64,000 nt of DNA. Source: Chitinophaga sp. S165. Lineage in GTDB: Bacteria; Bacteroidota; Bacteroidia; Chitinophagales; Chitinophagaceae. The notes under the pieces are model-generated. The model was given only the letters and a program-made list of their open reading frames with translations, ran no database searches and was not told the DNA's origin. Each line of letters starts with the position of its first letter. Position 1 is the first letter of the stretch. Both the position numbers and the translations under genes were made by a program. Shown one piece after another: positions 53,601 to 63,700 of this stretch. The DNA lies in contig NZ_QGTG01000006.1 in assembly GCF_003182155.1 (NCBI RefSeq), positions 310,001 through 374,000 of the forward strand, given 5' to 3'.

Positions 53601-53865
53601 CAGGTTCGGGTACTTGTAGCAGGAACGAGCCGTCCTCTCTGGATACGGTGCCGGTATTACTACCTTTTACCTTGACCGTTACACCGGCGAGGAATTCGCC
53701 TTTTGCGTTTTTGATAATGCCTTTTAGTGTAGCTGCCTGTTGTTGCGACAGGCTGGTGGAACTATACCGGGCAAATACCGGTATCCCGTTGCAGGTTAGC
53801 AATACGGGTAGCAGAAGAGTGGACAGGCCCTTGCACAGAGGGGCTCTCCAGTTTCTTGGTTTCAT
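50680..53865 (-). CDS. SusC/RagA-family TonB-linked outer membrane transporter
   Basis: TonB-dependent importer of oligosaccharides or peptides across the outer membrane. A signal peptide is followed by a carboxypeptidase-regulatory-like domain (about residues 45-125), then the SusC TonB-plug region with the family motif VLVIGYGTQKK, and a 22-stranded barrel ending VYVMGLNVTF. The start at 53865 (MKPRNW) is chosen since the upstream 17 codons add no signal sequence. The preceding 533-bp gene-free leader (to 54398) carries two LacI-like operators. It is followed by its SusD partner after 22 bp. Confidence 0.95.
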   Translation of the reverse strand: MKPRNWRAPLCKGLSTLLLPVLLTCNGIPVFARYSSTSLSQQQAATLKGIIKNAKGEFLAGVTVKVKGSNTGTVSREDGSFLLQVPEPGKAILEISYMGYQSQEIALAGRSTLEITLTESASGLNEVLVIGYGTQKKVSSTAAISSVGGKELAKSTVPNISNSLAGRVAGVSMRPNGGQPGADNPDIHIRGIATTGNNGALIVVDGIIRNNINEIPASSIASVTILKDAAAVAPYGLGGANGVLLITTKKGASGPPQLSLNAYYGYQSPTYYPDMLNAQDYMRLHNEAYLNENPNGTQLPYAQTLIDNYQKLNAEDPDRYPISNTKDLVRMRAPMQNYALQLTGGSQTMKYFVSLGYLNQSGMFDPVKYQRYDYSINLDVQATKTTTVNFSLIGAQQQTRSVDAATTVNILFRSGYKFIPIANLRYSNGLWGEFAGNSPIGILNAGYQRDNKSTMLSTIAVNQELPFIPGLSLKGTFSFDPMQTTRKGWHTPFYFYSQNLSTNPYSYTRQISTSEGNAASFTWLNQEYAQQRTYTYQGYLNYKRTFGKHDITGLVVAEARDSDSSAFSARRNNFGVGIDELSMGSSNKNDFDNTGSSSTGSQIGFVYRVGYSYANKYLVEASGRYDGHYYFAPGRRWGYFPAVSLGWVLSNENFMHRVSAINYLKLRGSWGKSGNLAGTSFQYLQGYSLYGNAYAWGNGTMVQGSFVPREANRNITWEISTKTDIGFEASLWKGLLDLEVDYFREKRTGMLLPPAVTVPIEYGLALSDENEGIMENQGIEITAGTTHQFANGLRIGLSGNFSYARNKMQQIFETAATRNNPNRSRTGRALGTPFGYHALGLFTTADDKNNDGVINPADGYNVIQFGNLHPGDIRYADLSGPDGKPDGKIDANDETRIGYPTYPLITYGFTPTASWKGLDLSLFFQGSSLSGFNIAGFQTIPFNNNNSNSAYEYYNNRWTPNNQDAKYPRANQSPYANNTQTSDFWIANTGLLRLKTAVLGYTLPSHLLQRWKMQAVRVYVSGQNMFTISKMNFMDPEVGYTDGEVAYPNQKVYVMGLNVTF

Positions 53866-54294
53866 ATTGTTTTCATTAAACGATGGAAGAATACATGCGG
53901 ATGCCCTTAACGGCACTCCGGATGCTGTTTTCGGGTTCAGGAAATGTACTGATAGGGACTTCCCTGCATAACATGGAATTGGCTAAGAAGTCATTACTTT
54001 AGGTCATAACGTTGTTTTCTTTGGTTGATGAGTTATTAAAAAACTGGTGCTTTTGTTTGTACAGAATATTCCGGTCCAGGTTTATCTCGTGGGTTGTTTT
54101 CTTCGCAGCGTCGTTGATTGTCTTTAACAGGTTAAACCGGATATCTGGATTGTGGGTACAATATACACTTAATTGAAAAAAAATGATGCGGATATGTTGT
54201 GCTATTTAACTTTTTATTCCGTAGATGTAGTCTGGTATTGGTTTTCGTGTACTATTAAATTTGATAGTTGTCAGTTGAACAAGTAATTATTTTC

Positions 54295-54370
54295 AACGTA
54301 ATCGATTCCGTTTTTCTTATTGTTGTCGTTTGTACAAGTGTTGAACTTTAACGTAATCGATTCCGTTTTT
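54295..54370 (-). promoter_or_regulatory. Two LacI-type operator-like repeats upstream of the second SusC gene
   Basis: A 21-bp sequence, AACGTAATCGATTCCGTTTTT, occurs exactly at 54295-54315 and 54350-54370, 55 bp apart start to start, or about five helical turns. Its centre ACGTAATCGATTCCGT is near-palindromic around ATCGAT, as in LacI-family operators. The rest of the 53866-54398 gene-free stretch is AT-rich with no other gene or clear promoter box. A looping repressor of the SusC/SusD pair is the likeliest reading. Confidence 0.6.
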
Positions 54371-54398
54371 TTGAGATAGGTGATGGCAGGAGAGGATA

Positions 54399-55865
54399 TT
54401 ATACGTTCCTTTTCTTTAACCTGATAATTGCCCGTAATTGTTCATGCCAGGTAATAATATTACCTATCAGGAAATATTCTTTCAGGTCTCTTTTTATACT
54501 TGTGCGCATGACCCTTTTCACAATGTCTTTGTCAACTTCTCCCACTTCTTTTACATGGGCCAGTAATTCCAGTGCTATTAAAGCTAATAAGGCGCCTATT
54601 AGGAAAAGGAAGTTCCATTCATGCAGTGAGATAAGACGGCCTGCTTTGTTAATGTCGGGGCTACTCCATTGTGCCGTGATCACCAGGCTTCTGTTGGTGA
54701 AATAGTCTGCCAGCGAACCTCCGACCAGTGGCCCTAAAGAGGAGAAGAAAGCAGTGACGATATTCTTCAGTGATAAATATACAATGGCGTCTTCCCGGGG
54801 AGCTAATTTCAATCCTATATTGGTGAGTGAGAGGTTAATACCAGCGGTGGAGATGCCAGTGAATATATGGATAAGCACCAGCAGGGTTAGATTGATATAC
54901 ATGCTGGAGTACATTCCTACAAAGCACCATGCAATGATACACACGATATATATTGGGGCGCTTAATGCGATAATGCTTTTATTGCTATACCGGTCTGCAA
55001 AGGTACCCCATATGCGTATGGTCATAATGCTGGACAGCTGGCTGATGATAGAAAGGATAATGATGTAGGAAATTGGTAGTCCTAATGCTTTCATCATAAA
55101 CACGGTAAAGAACGGGGTTGCAAGGTTCAGTGCAAATACCCATGCACAGTTGAAGGTTAACAATCTGCCGAAATTCTTATCCTTTAGCGGTTGATGAAAA
55201 AGTGCGAGGATATTGGCATTGGACAGGTAAGATTGTGGTTCAGGGGCTTTGGACAGGACATATCCTCCGATAGTACCAACGATGCCGGCAATGATAAAGA
55301 AGATAGCGTATACGCGCAATTCATATTGCGGATACCGGCTTTTGACATAATCCAGTAACACCGCGAGGACAATACTTAATACTACGTCGAGGATCTGGTT
55401 ATATCGGCTACGGCGTGAGAAGTAAACACCCAACATATTCTCAGGAACGAGGTCCTTCATCCACGAGTTCCAGCTGGGACCGGCGATGGAACCAAAGAAG
55501 TAATAAAAGAAGAGAAAGAAAATGAGTATGCTGATAGAGCTGTTCGAAAATACAAGTACACTGATGCCGACGCATACAAGCGGGAACCTGGCAAGAAAGG
55601 CACTGAATACGGCGATTGCGCGACGGTTATTATATTTACGGACGAGCCATATTGAGATGAGTTGGAAAATATTGGTGAATGTTGGCAGCGCTGCGAGTAT
55701 CCCGATCTGAACGTTATTTGCGCCCATTAACAGTGCCATAGCAACAAGGAAAGCGCTACCCGTAAAGGTCGTCATCATTTCTGCAGCAAGCCCATCCCAG
55801 ATCACAATATTCATACCCCGCCGGACTTCGCTTTCTGTTAATACATCTTTCGGTTTCAAATTCAT
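54399..55865 (-). CDS. Major facilitator superfamily transporter
   Basis: Inner-membrane secondary transporter with about 12 hydrophobic helices in 488 residues, no signal peptide and a typical MFS arrangement (N-terminal half with LVRKYNNRR in the cytoplasmic loop between helices 2 and 3). Placed after the glycosidase gene in the same direction, it probably carries the sugar or disaccharide released by the PUL enzymes into the cytoplasm. The substrate is inferred from context only. A hairpin lies between the glycosidase stop and this start, so it may have its own promoter or depend on readthrough. Confidence 0.88.
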   Translation of the reverse strand: MNLKPKDVLTESEVRRGMNIVIWDGLAAEMMTTFTGSAFLVAMALLMGANNVQIGILAALPTFTNIFQLISIWLVRKYNNRRAIAVFSAFLARFPLVCVGISVLVFSNSSISILIFFLFFYYFFGSIAGPSWNSWMKDLVPENMLGVYFSRRSRYNQILDVVLSIVLAVLLDYVKSRYPQYELRVYAIFFIIAGIVGTIGGYVLSKAPEPQSYLSNANILALFHQPLKDKNFGRLLTFNCAWVFALNLATPFFTVFMMKALGLPISYIIILSIISQLSSIMTIRIWGTFADRYSNKSIIALSAPIYIVCIIAWCFVGMYSSMYINLTLLVLIHIFTGISTAGINLSLTNIGLKLAPREDAIVYLSLKNIVTAFFSSLGPLVGGSLADYFTNRSLVITAQWSSPDINKAGRLISLHEWNFLFLIGALLALIALELLAHVKEVGEVDKDIVKRVMRTSIKRDLKEYFLIGNIITWHEQLRAIIRLKKRNV

Positions 55866-55940
55866 AAGGCCGCTATTAGTGTGTCACATGTTCAGCGTTT
55901 ATTACAAATTTCATTCCCGCAGGGGAATGCCGAAAGCGTA

Positions 55941-55971
55941 AAGGCCGGTGCGTTGACACGCCACCGGCTTT
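55941..55971 (-). terminator. Possible terminator or attenuator after the glycosidase gene
   Basis: GCCGGTG (55944-55950) pairs with CACCGGC (55962-55968), with an extra CG step towards the loop. On the minus strand a short T-rich tail follows. It would reduce expression of the MFS gene downstream. Confidence 0.5.
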
Positions 55972-55979
55972 TGGTTCGC

Positions 55980-57740
55980 CTATTTTTTATCCACAACCAA
56001 ATTGACGACAGACATGGGAGGCAAGGCGATCTTCACGCCATTGCCTGTATTGGCAGCATATGCCTTAAGGGAGCTGTAGTTGCCCGGGCCTCCGGCAATG
56101 CCTGAAGGTCCGGCGTCATTTACAAACACCTTACGGGAGAAGCCGGTACTGCCTTCTCCGCCTGTTAATACATACCAGTAGTAACGGGCGCCCGGATTAA
56201 AGTTCTTAAAGCTGAGTGCAATGTTCTGCGTCATTCCAGCTCTGTTGACGAGCGTTACGGATACTTCTCCGGAACTAAAAGTGGATGCATATGCACTGAT
56301 GTTGGCATTGCTGTCGGACACTGTTGCATTGATACATCTGTCACCCAGGAACTTCTGCATAAAATACTGGTAATAGAAGGCTGGTCTGGGCGACCATTTC
56401 GTTTCACCTGTTGCCTGTTCGCCCTGACTGAAAAGCCCATGGTCGTTACCGTTATCCCATGCGTTGGCCAGGTCCCAGCGTGCGGCCATGCCATATTTAT
56501 TCTTCATTAATTCGCCCCATACCATTACTGTATGCATACCTGCCACCTGCGATACCATTTGTTGTGAGCCGACCGCAAAGATGTTCCATTCCGTGAGTGC
56601 GATGGGCTTCATAGCTGTACCGTTACCGGAGATGGAAGATGATACGTGATCGAATATTGCTTTCGTAACGGGAGCTGCGGAAGCAAGCACTTCCTGTGGA
56701 TTTGAGTTAGTGTTATAGGGGGTGAAATAACTATGCACAATGAAGTAATCTGACACAGCGCCTGTTTGTTGTAAGACGCCGGTGTTCCATTGTCTGTCTG
56801 TAACCGTGGCCCAGAAGGCTGGTTCATGTTCCAGCAGTTGTGCGCCGATATAGATCGTTTTACCGTTTTCTGCTGCTGCTTTATGCATAGAGTCGGCAAA
56901 TACTTTGTAATGGCGGCCATATAGCTGCCCGTTTATAATTTCCGGCTGACCGTCTTTATTCTGCGATACATCAATTCTGTAACCTGCCTGCCAGGTGCCA
57001 TTGCTTTCATTGCCTATTTCCCAGTACCTGGTGCGGCCATTGTCATACCGTACCCAGTCAGCCGCCAGATGTGCGGCTGCTGCAACAGGATCGGCAGCGG
57101 TACTATACCTTGCATATCCGTAGTTAACGGTGATGATACCTTCGTTACCTGTTTGCTGCAACATGTTATAATAGTTAGCTACAGACAGTGTCCAGTTAGC
57201 GGTGTTGCCACCATACCAGTAACCGGGATCTATCTGAAATCCTTCTGCATTCAGGAGACTGGCTGGCGCATCAGCAGGAGGATTACCGGGTTGCCTGTTC
57301 CAGAAGAAAATACTGCTGATATTACCTCCGGGGAACCTGATAATGCGCGGATGTAAATTAGTGAGGTGAGCCATGAGCAAGGGCTCCGTTACCATCTGCG
57401 TCATATAGGGATTGCTGTTGTTGCCAAAAAGTGCAGGGGATATTTTTGTAACGACAGCAGATGCATCTACATTTACCACGACTGTTGTTGATGTTGGCGG
57501 AGTGACTTCTGTATAGGCTGGCGGAGTGAAATTCTTTGGCGTCCATGCATCCATGAAAAAACCAATGCTGGAAGCCAGTGAAGGATCATCCGGTGTTACG
57601 ACCACTCCCGTTGTATCACTGCCATCGTCTTCATCATCATATTTTTCATGGCCATTCTTGCTGCAGGCGGTTGCTATCAATAGTCCGAGACTCATTACAA
57701 TGATAGCTGATATTCTCTTCATCCGTGAAGTTTTATGCAT
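55980..57740 (-). CDS. Lipoprotein glycoside hydrolase, clan GH-A (GH51-like)
   Basis: Surface or periplasmic glycosidase. A lipoprotein signal with Cys26 (LLIATAC) and an Asp-rich linker (about 30-60) lead to a TIM barrel with the acid/base motif YWEIGNES (about residue 241) and the nucleophile motif ALTEWN (about 382). The IRFPGG strand near residue 132 is also typical. A C-terminal beta-sandwich completes the fold. The closest recognisable likeness is alpha-L-arabinofuranosidase-type GH51 and related clan GH-A families; the exact family and the substrate remain open. An alternative start is ATG 57722. It lies directly downstream of the surface glycan-binding protein gene. Confidence 0.82.
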   Translation of the reverse strand: MHKTSRMKRISAIIVMSLGLLIATACSKNGHEKYDDEDDGSDTTGVVVTPDDPSLASSIGFFMDAWTPKNFTPPAYTEVTPPTSTTVVVNVDASAVVTKISPALFGNNSNPYMTQMVTEPLLMAHLTNLHPRIIRFPGGNISSIFFWNRQPGNPPADAPASLLNAEGFQIDPGYWYGGNTANWTLSVANYYNMLQQTGNEGIITVNYGYARYSTAADPVAAAAHLAADWVRYDNGRTRYWEIGNESNGTWQAGYRIDVSQNKDGQPEIINGQLYGRHYKVFADSMHKAAAENGKTIYIGAQLLEHEPAFWATVTDRQWNTGVLQQTGAVSDYFIVHSYFTPYNTNSNPQEVLASAAPVTKAIFDHVSSSISGNGTAMKPIALTEWNIFAVGSQQMVSQVAGMHTVMVWGELMKNKYGMAARWDLANAWDNGNDHGLFSQGEQATGETKWSPRPAFYYQYFMQKFLGDRCINATVSDSNANISAYASTFSSGEVSVTLVNRAGMTQNIALSFKNFNPGARYYWYVLTGGEGSTGFSRKVFVNDAGPSGIAGGPGNYSSLKAYAANTGNGVKIALPPMSVVNLVVDKK

Positions 57741-57810
57741 GATACATTTTTTAAGACAGGCCCACAGAAAGACTTCTGCGGACCTGATCTTTTCCCGTAA
57801 CTAACATTTT

Positions 57811-59070
57811 TTATCTAACCTTAATAATTCTGAAGTTGTCGTATGCGGCATTGTACACATCGACAGGATCAGCTTCTGTAATGAAGCGATAGCTGAACGC
57901 CACCACGCCGCCTGGCTTTAGGAGATCTCCCATTACGGATGCGCCGGCGCCTGTGCCTTCCACACCATCTGCTACTGTTTTGAATTCAGATAGAGGGATG
58001 GTGACGGTTATCCATTGATCTTCTGTATCAAATTTGCCATCTGCGGCGGTTGACCAGGGCATGAGACGGAACGCGTAGTTGTCGCCAAAGCGTAACACCT
58101 GGATACCTGCCGTCCAGGGTTCCTTAGTATTCATTTCAAACTTCAGAACATAGTCGGATGCCTGCTGTGTCATGATAGCGGGAGTGAACATGGTTGTGAT
58201 ATCACTGAAATTGCCGGAGCGGTTGCCATTCCACCAGCCGCCGTCATTTGCACCGACACCGCCGAAGATATTCTGCAGATAGTAGCCTCTTGTACCGGGG
58301 TACAGTGTTGCATCGTTTGTTCTGTTAGCGCCCCACCATGCCCAGTTGAAGACAGCTGTTTCTCCTGTCTCGCCGTTGTTGGTGAAGTTACTGATCACGT
58401 CTCCGCTCTGGTGATCGTTGAGTGGTCCGTCGGACCTGGTAGCGCCATATTTCGCTTCGATGATCAACCTGCCGGTATCTGTGCCGAGGTCGGGCATGAT
58501 GAGTCCAACTCTGGTACCGGCTTCATTGGCAACAAAGTCGGCCACTTCTCTGCCACCGGGAAGTATGATCTTGTCGATCAACCATAATGCGGCGCCATAG
58601 ATGATGAGTGAATCACCGGGCAATGCATTTTCATTGGAGATCGCCCAGATAGCAGGAGGAGGAATGTCTACTACAAAAGAATAGGACGTTTCACCGTGTG
58701 TTGTCACGATATGGATCATGTTCGGCACATCGGGGTCTGTCGCCTCTGTGGGCGCATTATCGGGTATGGTGATGATCAGGTGTGTATTTGTGTTGTAAGT
58801 CGGATTAAAGTAGGCATTCTGTCCGTTGAAAGACACCTGTGTGATGCCGCCCAGGTTCTGTCCTGTGATCAGTACAAGTGTGCCTGGTAGTGCCCTTACG
58901 AAAGCACTGTCCTGTTTAGTGGAGTCCAGTAAGGTAACACTGTTGATAATAGGCACACCTGTATGATCATCATCTTTAGAACAGGACATGAAGAATGAGA
59001 ATGCCACCGGCAGCAGGCATAAGAATACCCATTTCATCTTACTGATGGCAGTTGATTTATAGTGAGTCAT
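57811..59070 (-). CDS. IPT/TIG-domain surface glycan-binding protein
   Basis: Non-catalytic lipoprotein expected to hold the polysaccharide at the outer membrane, as SGBP-B proteins do in Bacteroidetes PULs. A lipoprotein signal ends at Cys30 (FFMSC). IPT/TIG-like immunoglobulin domains (about 40-210, with PGTLVLITGQNLGGITQVSFNG split by a Gly turn) come before a C-terminal carbohydrate-binding jellyroll with many exposed Trp residues (FNWAWWGANR, DGGWWNGNR). A start at 59037 (MKWVFLC) would give a tighter signal peptide. The gene lies 17 bp after the SusD stop and before the glycosidase gene. Confidence 0.88.
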   Translation of the reverse strand: MTHYKSTAISKMKWVFLCLLPVAFSFFMSCSKDDDHTGVPIINSVTLLDSTKQDSAFVRALPGTLVLITGQNLGGITQVSFNGQNAYFNPTYNTNTHLIITIPDNAPTEATDPDVPNMIHIVTTHGETSYSFVVDIPPPAIWAISNENALPGDSLIIYGAALWLIDKIILPGGREVADFVANEAGTRVGLIMPDLGTDTGRLIIEAKYGATRSDGPLNDHQSGDVISNFTNNGETGETAVFNWAWWGANRTNDATLYPGTRGYYLQNIFGGVGANDGGWWNGNRSGNFSDITTMFTPAIMTQQASDYVLKFEMNTKEPWTAGIQVLRFGDNYAFRLMPWSTAADGKFDTEDQWITVTIPLSEFKTVADGVEGTGAGASVMGDLLKPGGVVAFSYRFITEADPVDVYNAAYDNFRIIKVR

Positions 59071-59087
59071 AACGCTTCTTTTTTTAT

Positions 59088-60731
59088 TTAAAACTTGTAT
59101 GGTACCGGTGGTTTTCTCAGATTAGGTGCAGCAGTCATTTCTGCGGCCGGATAAGGCAGCATGAAGTTGCTTTCCGTTACCGGATAGAATGCCGGCGTAT
59201 CTGAAGTAATGGTCCAGGCAGTTGCATTGATCGGTGAATTGGGAACGAGCCTGTAGGTACCACGATCCTGTGCATTCAGTAAAGCGAGCGCTTTTGCAGG
59301 ATTGTAATAGTGCAACCTTACAAGGTCATACCATGCCTGTCCTTCCATAGCCAGTTCAAGCCTTCTTTCCAGATGGATATCATCCCAGGTAATACTGGCT
59401 TTCGCTGCCAGTCCGGCCCTTGTGCGTACAGCATTAAAGTACTGAAGCGCGCCGCTGTTGCTGGTGGAAGGAGAGTTGCCTAATACGGCTTCCGCATATA
59501 CCAGGTATACATCCGCCAGGCGTAACATATAGGTATTGATCTCTGTGTGCTGTTGTGTTACTTTGCCGTCGTTGTCTTCGGGACGTCCTACTACATATTT
59601 CTTCACCCATGCTCTTGTATTGTATCTTTCATTGCCCACGAAATTCCAGGGCACCTGCAGTTCCTGTATGAGCTTTTTACCCGGGTTGTTAGGATCATCT
59701 ACTGACTGGTGTATGTAGGAGTAGTGATCGCCGGGCAGCATGAAGGTGCCTTTGCGGCGTTTATCTTCCGGACGGTATAACTTCAGCTGATCAAGCGAAG
59801 CGCCAAGATCGCCGCCCCATCCGTCTCCGAAACCTGTGATCTCAGAACCATAGGCAAGGAAGGCCTGTACGCTGTTTTGTGTTCCCCAATCGCCGTCATA
59901 TTTCCATTGCAGGGCAAACAGGCTTTCGGGATTGTTGTTGTTCTTCATCAGGAAGAGATCTTCGTAATTGCTCATTAAGGAAGCGCCGCTGTTCATGATC
60001 ACATCATTAGCGTACCATGCGGCACTATCGAGATCGGACTGATTACGGGAACCGGATACGCCGGCACGGGTAAGGAACATTTTAGCAAGCATACCTTCGG
60101 CAGCCCATTTGGTTAAACGTCCTTTTTGGAGTGGTGTAGCAGGCAGATTTTCCGCAGCGAAACGGATATCGCGGATGATGAATTCCCATACTGATTCTAC
60201 TGTATTCCTGGTGATGGTTGTATCAGTAAGCAGCGTGTTATTATCAACAATAATGGGAACGGCGCCCCAGTTCTGTACCAGATAGGAATAGGCGAGCCCT
60301 CTCATAAAACGGCCTTCTGCGATGCCTGCCTGTTTCACTGCTTCCGGTACGCTTGGGGCTGTATATTTCGTGAGATTACTGATGGCCATATTGGCTTGTG
60401 CCACGACGTTGAAGAAGGAGGTCCAGGAGCTATATACTTCAGGTGTTACGTCTGTTGTTTGCATCCTGATGTTTTCCAGCTGATAAGAACCGGACATCAG
60501 TATACCGGCCCTGCCATCTCCGATACCATGTGAGGCTTTATCGTTGTAAGCAAACCATACGATGTTATAAAGTGGTGATGTACCTGCCAGCACCTGATCG
60601 GATGTTTTATAAAAATTCACGTCCACGATCGCGTCTTCAGGAGGTCTGTTCAGGAAGTCCTTACTACAGGCTGATAGTGTTATCAGGCAGATAAACGTGA
60701 TCAGATATTTATGGTGGATCATCTTTTTCAT
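59088..60731 (-). CDS. SusD/RagB-family surface glycan-binding lipoprotein
   Basis: Partner of the preceding SusC gene. A lipoprotein signal with Cys22 (LSACSKDFL) is followed by the helical SusD fold. The C-terminal half carries the family's EGQAWYDLVRLHY and the final LPYPAAEM segment. 547 residues is typical. The gene begins 20 bp after the SusC stop, and the TIG-domain protein gene starts 17 bp after its own stop, so the four genes from SusC to the glycosidase form one unit. The glycan bound is unknown. Confidence 0.95.
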   Translation of the reverse strand: MKKMIHHKYLITFICLITLSACSKDFLNRPPEDAIVDVNFYKTSDQVLAGTSPLYNIVWFAYNDKASHGIGDGRAGILMSGSYQLENIRMQTTDVTPEVYSSWTSFFNVVAQANMAISNLTKYTAPSVPEAVKQAGIAEGRFMRGLAYSYLVQNWGAVPIIVDNNTLLTDTTITRNTVESVWEFIIRDIRFAAENLPATPLQKGRLTKWAAEGMLAKMFLTRAGVSGSRNQSDLDSAAWYANDVIMNSGASLMSNYEDLFLMKNNNNPESLFALQWKYDGDWGTQNSVQAFLAYGSEITGFGDGWGGDLGASLDQLKLYRPEDKRRKGTFMLPGDHYSYIHQSVDDPNNPGKKLIQELQVPWNFVGNERYNTRAWVKKYVVGRPEDNDGKVTQQHTEINTYMLRLADVYLVYAEAVLGNSPSTSNSGALQYFNAVRTRAGLAAKASITWDDIHLERRLELAMEGQAWYDLVRLHYYNPAKALALLNAQDRGTYRLVPNSPINATAWTITSDTPAFYPVTESNFMLPYPAAEMTAAPNLRKPPVPYKF

Positions 60732-60751
60732 AGTGTTAGTTTAAAGGCTCA

Positions 60752-63700
60752 TTAAAAATCAACGGCTACACTTGCTGAATACAATCTGGTGAGAGGATAA
60801 CGACCGGCGTCCACACCCATCAGCTGACTGTTTAACTGCACTTCTTTACCCAGGTACGCGCCTACTTCAGGATCATATCCTTTATACTTTGTGAAGGTGG
60901 CAAGGTTCTGAACGCCCGCTGACAAACGGACGTTGTTTACAACAGATTGATTCTTGAGCAGCGTACGTGGAATAGTGTAACCTAATTGTACATTCTTGAT
61001 CCTGATATATGAGCCGTCTTCCACGAACAGATTAGTGAAGCGGTTGCCGTTACCATTGATGTCGGTAGCTACTATTCTCGGAACGTTGGTGCCGGGATTC
61101 AGCAGATGCGCTTTGCCGCCTTCGTCTGATACACGTGCATAACCAAAGGATTCCTGCAAGAGGTTCCTGCCAAGATTGATATTATTTGGATTGGTATTTT
61201 CAAAACGCAGGTAATTGAAGATGTCATTGCCCTGTACACCGGTAACCAGTATACTGAGGTCAAATCCTTTGTAAGCGAAAGTATTCGTGAGACCGAATGT
61301 CAGTTTAGGCCAGGGGTTACCGATGTAGGTCTGGTCCCGTGAATCAATGATCTTATCACCATTGAGATCTTTATACTTCACATCTCCTACCCAAACACCA
61401 TCTGTTGCTACAGGTAGGCGGGTACCGTCTGCCTGTGCAGGTATGGCGCTGCCGTTAATCTCTTCCACTGACTGGAACAGTCCATCGGCCACATAACCAT
61501 AGAACTGCCAGGGCGCTTCTCCTATCACAGAACGGGAGGTGAAGTTATTCATGTACCAGGCCGTCCTGGACAGAAAGGCAGCATCAGAATAGAACTTGGT
61601 GACTTTGGTTTTAAAGGAAGAAATATTAAAGTTGGTCCTCCAAACGAAGCCGCTTCTGTTATCGATGTTCACCGTGTTCAGCGTGATGCCGAAGCCTTTA
61701 TTCTGCATAGCACCGATGTTCACTACCGGAGGATTAATGGCCCCTTCGCCCTGTGTACCCATATAGGCGGGTAGAGGGTTTGGCATCAGCAGGTTATCTG
61801 TTTTCTTGATATAGAAGTCTCCTTCCAGTTGGATCCTGTCTTTCAGTACACTGAGGTTGAAGCCAATGTTTTTAGTCATGGTAGATTCCCATTTCAGACC
61901 GGCATTACCATACTGTCCCGTACGGAAGCCTGCACCCCAGGGAGAGGTAACTGCCGATAGTGAGGAGAACTGTGCACCACCGCTACCATTGTTGCCCGTA
62001 GTACCGTATTCTGCGCGGATCTTCAGCTCGTTGATGAAGGGCAGGTCCTTCATAAAGTCTTCGCCGGTAATGCGCCAGGCAACGGAAACGGAAGGGAAGT
62101 ATCCCCATCTGTTTTCGATACCGAAATTGGATGAGCCGTCGGCCCGTCCTGCCAGTTGCAGGATATACCTGTTATCGTATGTGTAATTGATACGGCCCAG
62201 GTAAGATTCCAGTGCGCCTGAATTCTTATAGCTACCGGTGGTTTGTCCGAGGGCATCACCGAGGTTCAGGGAAGGGATATCATTGCTTGCAAATCCTACA
62301 CGTTGTGCGGAGAAGCCCTGACCATTCCAGGCCTGTGCTTCATGGCTTACCATTACACCGAAGCTGTGTTTACCTATTTCCCTGTTATATTGTAAGAGCT
62401 CATTGAGGTTCCAGTAGAAGTTCCTGCCGTTATTGATAGCCAGCGTAGCCTTTTCATTGACGTTATATCCCAGCTGATAAGTAGGGGTGAATTTGCTACC
62501 GTCTGAATATTCAAAGTTGCCATTGAAGCTGGTGCGGAAGGTCAGTCCCTTAATGATGTTTATTTCAGCAGTGGCCCCGCCTAGTCCGCCGGTACGTTTA
62601 TAATCATTGTTGACCAGGCTTGCTATGGCCACAGGATTGAGTGGTGCGAACTTGGCGTTGCTGCCATATTCATTTTCTGTAGCGCCGCCCCAGCTGCCAT
62701 CAGGATTTCTTACCGGGATATTCGGCGCGAGGTTGATGGCATTCCTGACAACATCTTCGCTGGTGGAAGCCAGTTTTTCTTTTGTCTGGTAGAAGTTCAG
62801 AGAGGTGCTTAATTTCAACCATGTAAAGGCCTGGTTGTCGAGGTTGAGGCGGAAGGAGTAACGGTCGAATTTAGAGCCTATGGCCACGCCATCTTGTTTG
62901 AAGTATTCGCCAGACATGTAATAGGTGGTATTGTTAGAGCCTCCGCCAATGGTCACCTGGTGTTTCTGCAAGGGTGCGGTTTGGAACAAGGCGTCCTGCC
63001 AGTTGGTACCGTGCCCCAATACGCCGGGATTCTGAAATTCCGGTTGAGGAGCGCGGCTTAGCAGGAGATCAATTTCATTGTTCATCTGCGCGAACTGTTG
63101 GAGGTTCATGGTGGAGATGTCTTCAGGTTTATCCTGGAGCGTGTACAGGTAGTTATAAGACACTTTCACTTTACCAGCCTTACCGCGTTTAGTGGTGACC
63201 AGTACCACGCCGTTTGTGGCTCTGGAACCATATACTGCGGTAGCGGAAGGGCCCTGGAGGATCTCGATGGATTCTATGTCGGCCGGATTGATACCTGCCA
63301 GTGCATTGACAGAACTGGTAGCGCCATAAGAGATAGTGGCTGGTTGTATCTGTACCCCGTCGATCACATATAATGGTTCATTGGTACCGCTGAGCGTACT
63401 GACGCCACGGATATTGACAGAGATCCCGCCTCCGGGCTGACCGGAGTTCTGGGTAACGTATACACCGGCAGCACGGCCCTGAATGGCCTGATCTATCGTT
63501 GTGTTTACGGTACGGTTTACGTCGGCGGAGGTAATGGATACCTGTGCGCTGCTCTGGTCGGTCTTTTTCATTTTACCGTAACCGATAACTACTACGTCAT
63601 TCAGTTTGCGGTAATCGTCCTGTAAAGCGATGTTGACTGCACCGGAAGTACCGGTTTTAAAGTCGCGGGGCATGAATCCCATAGATGAAATGCTGATCAC

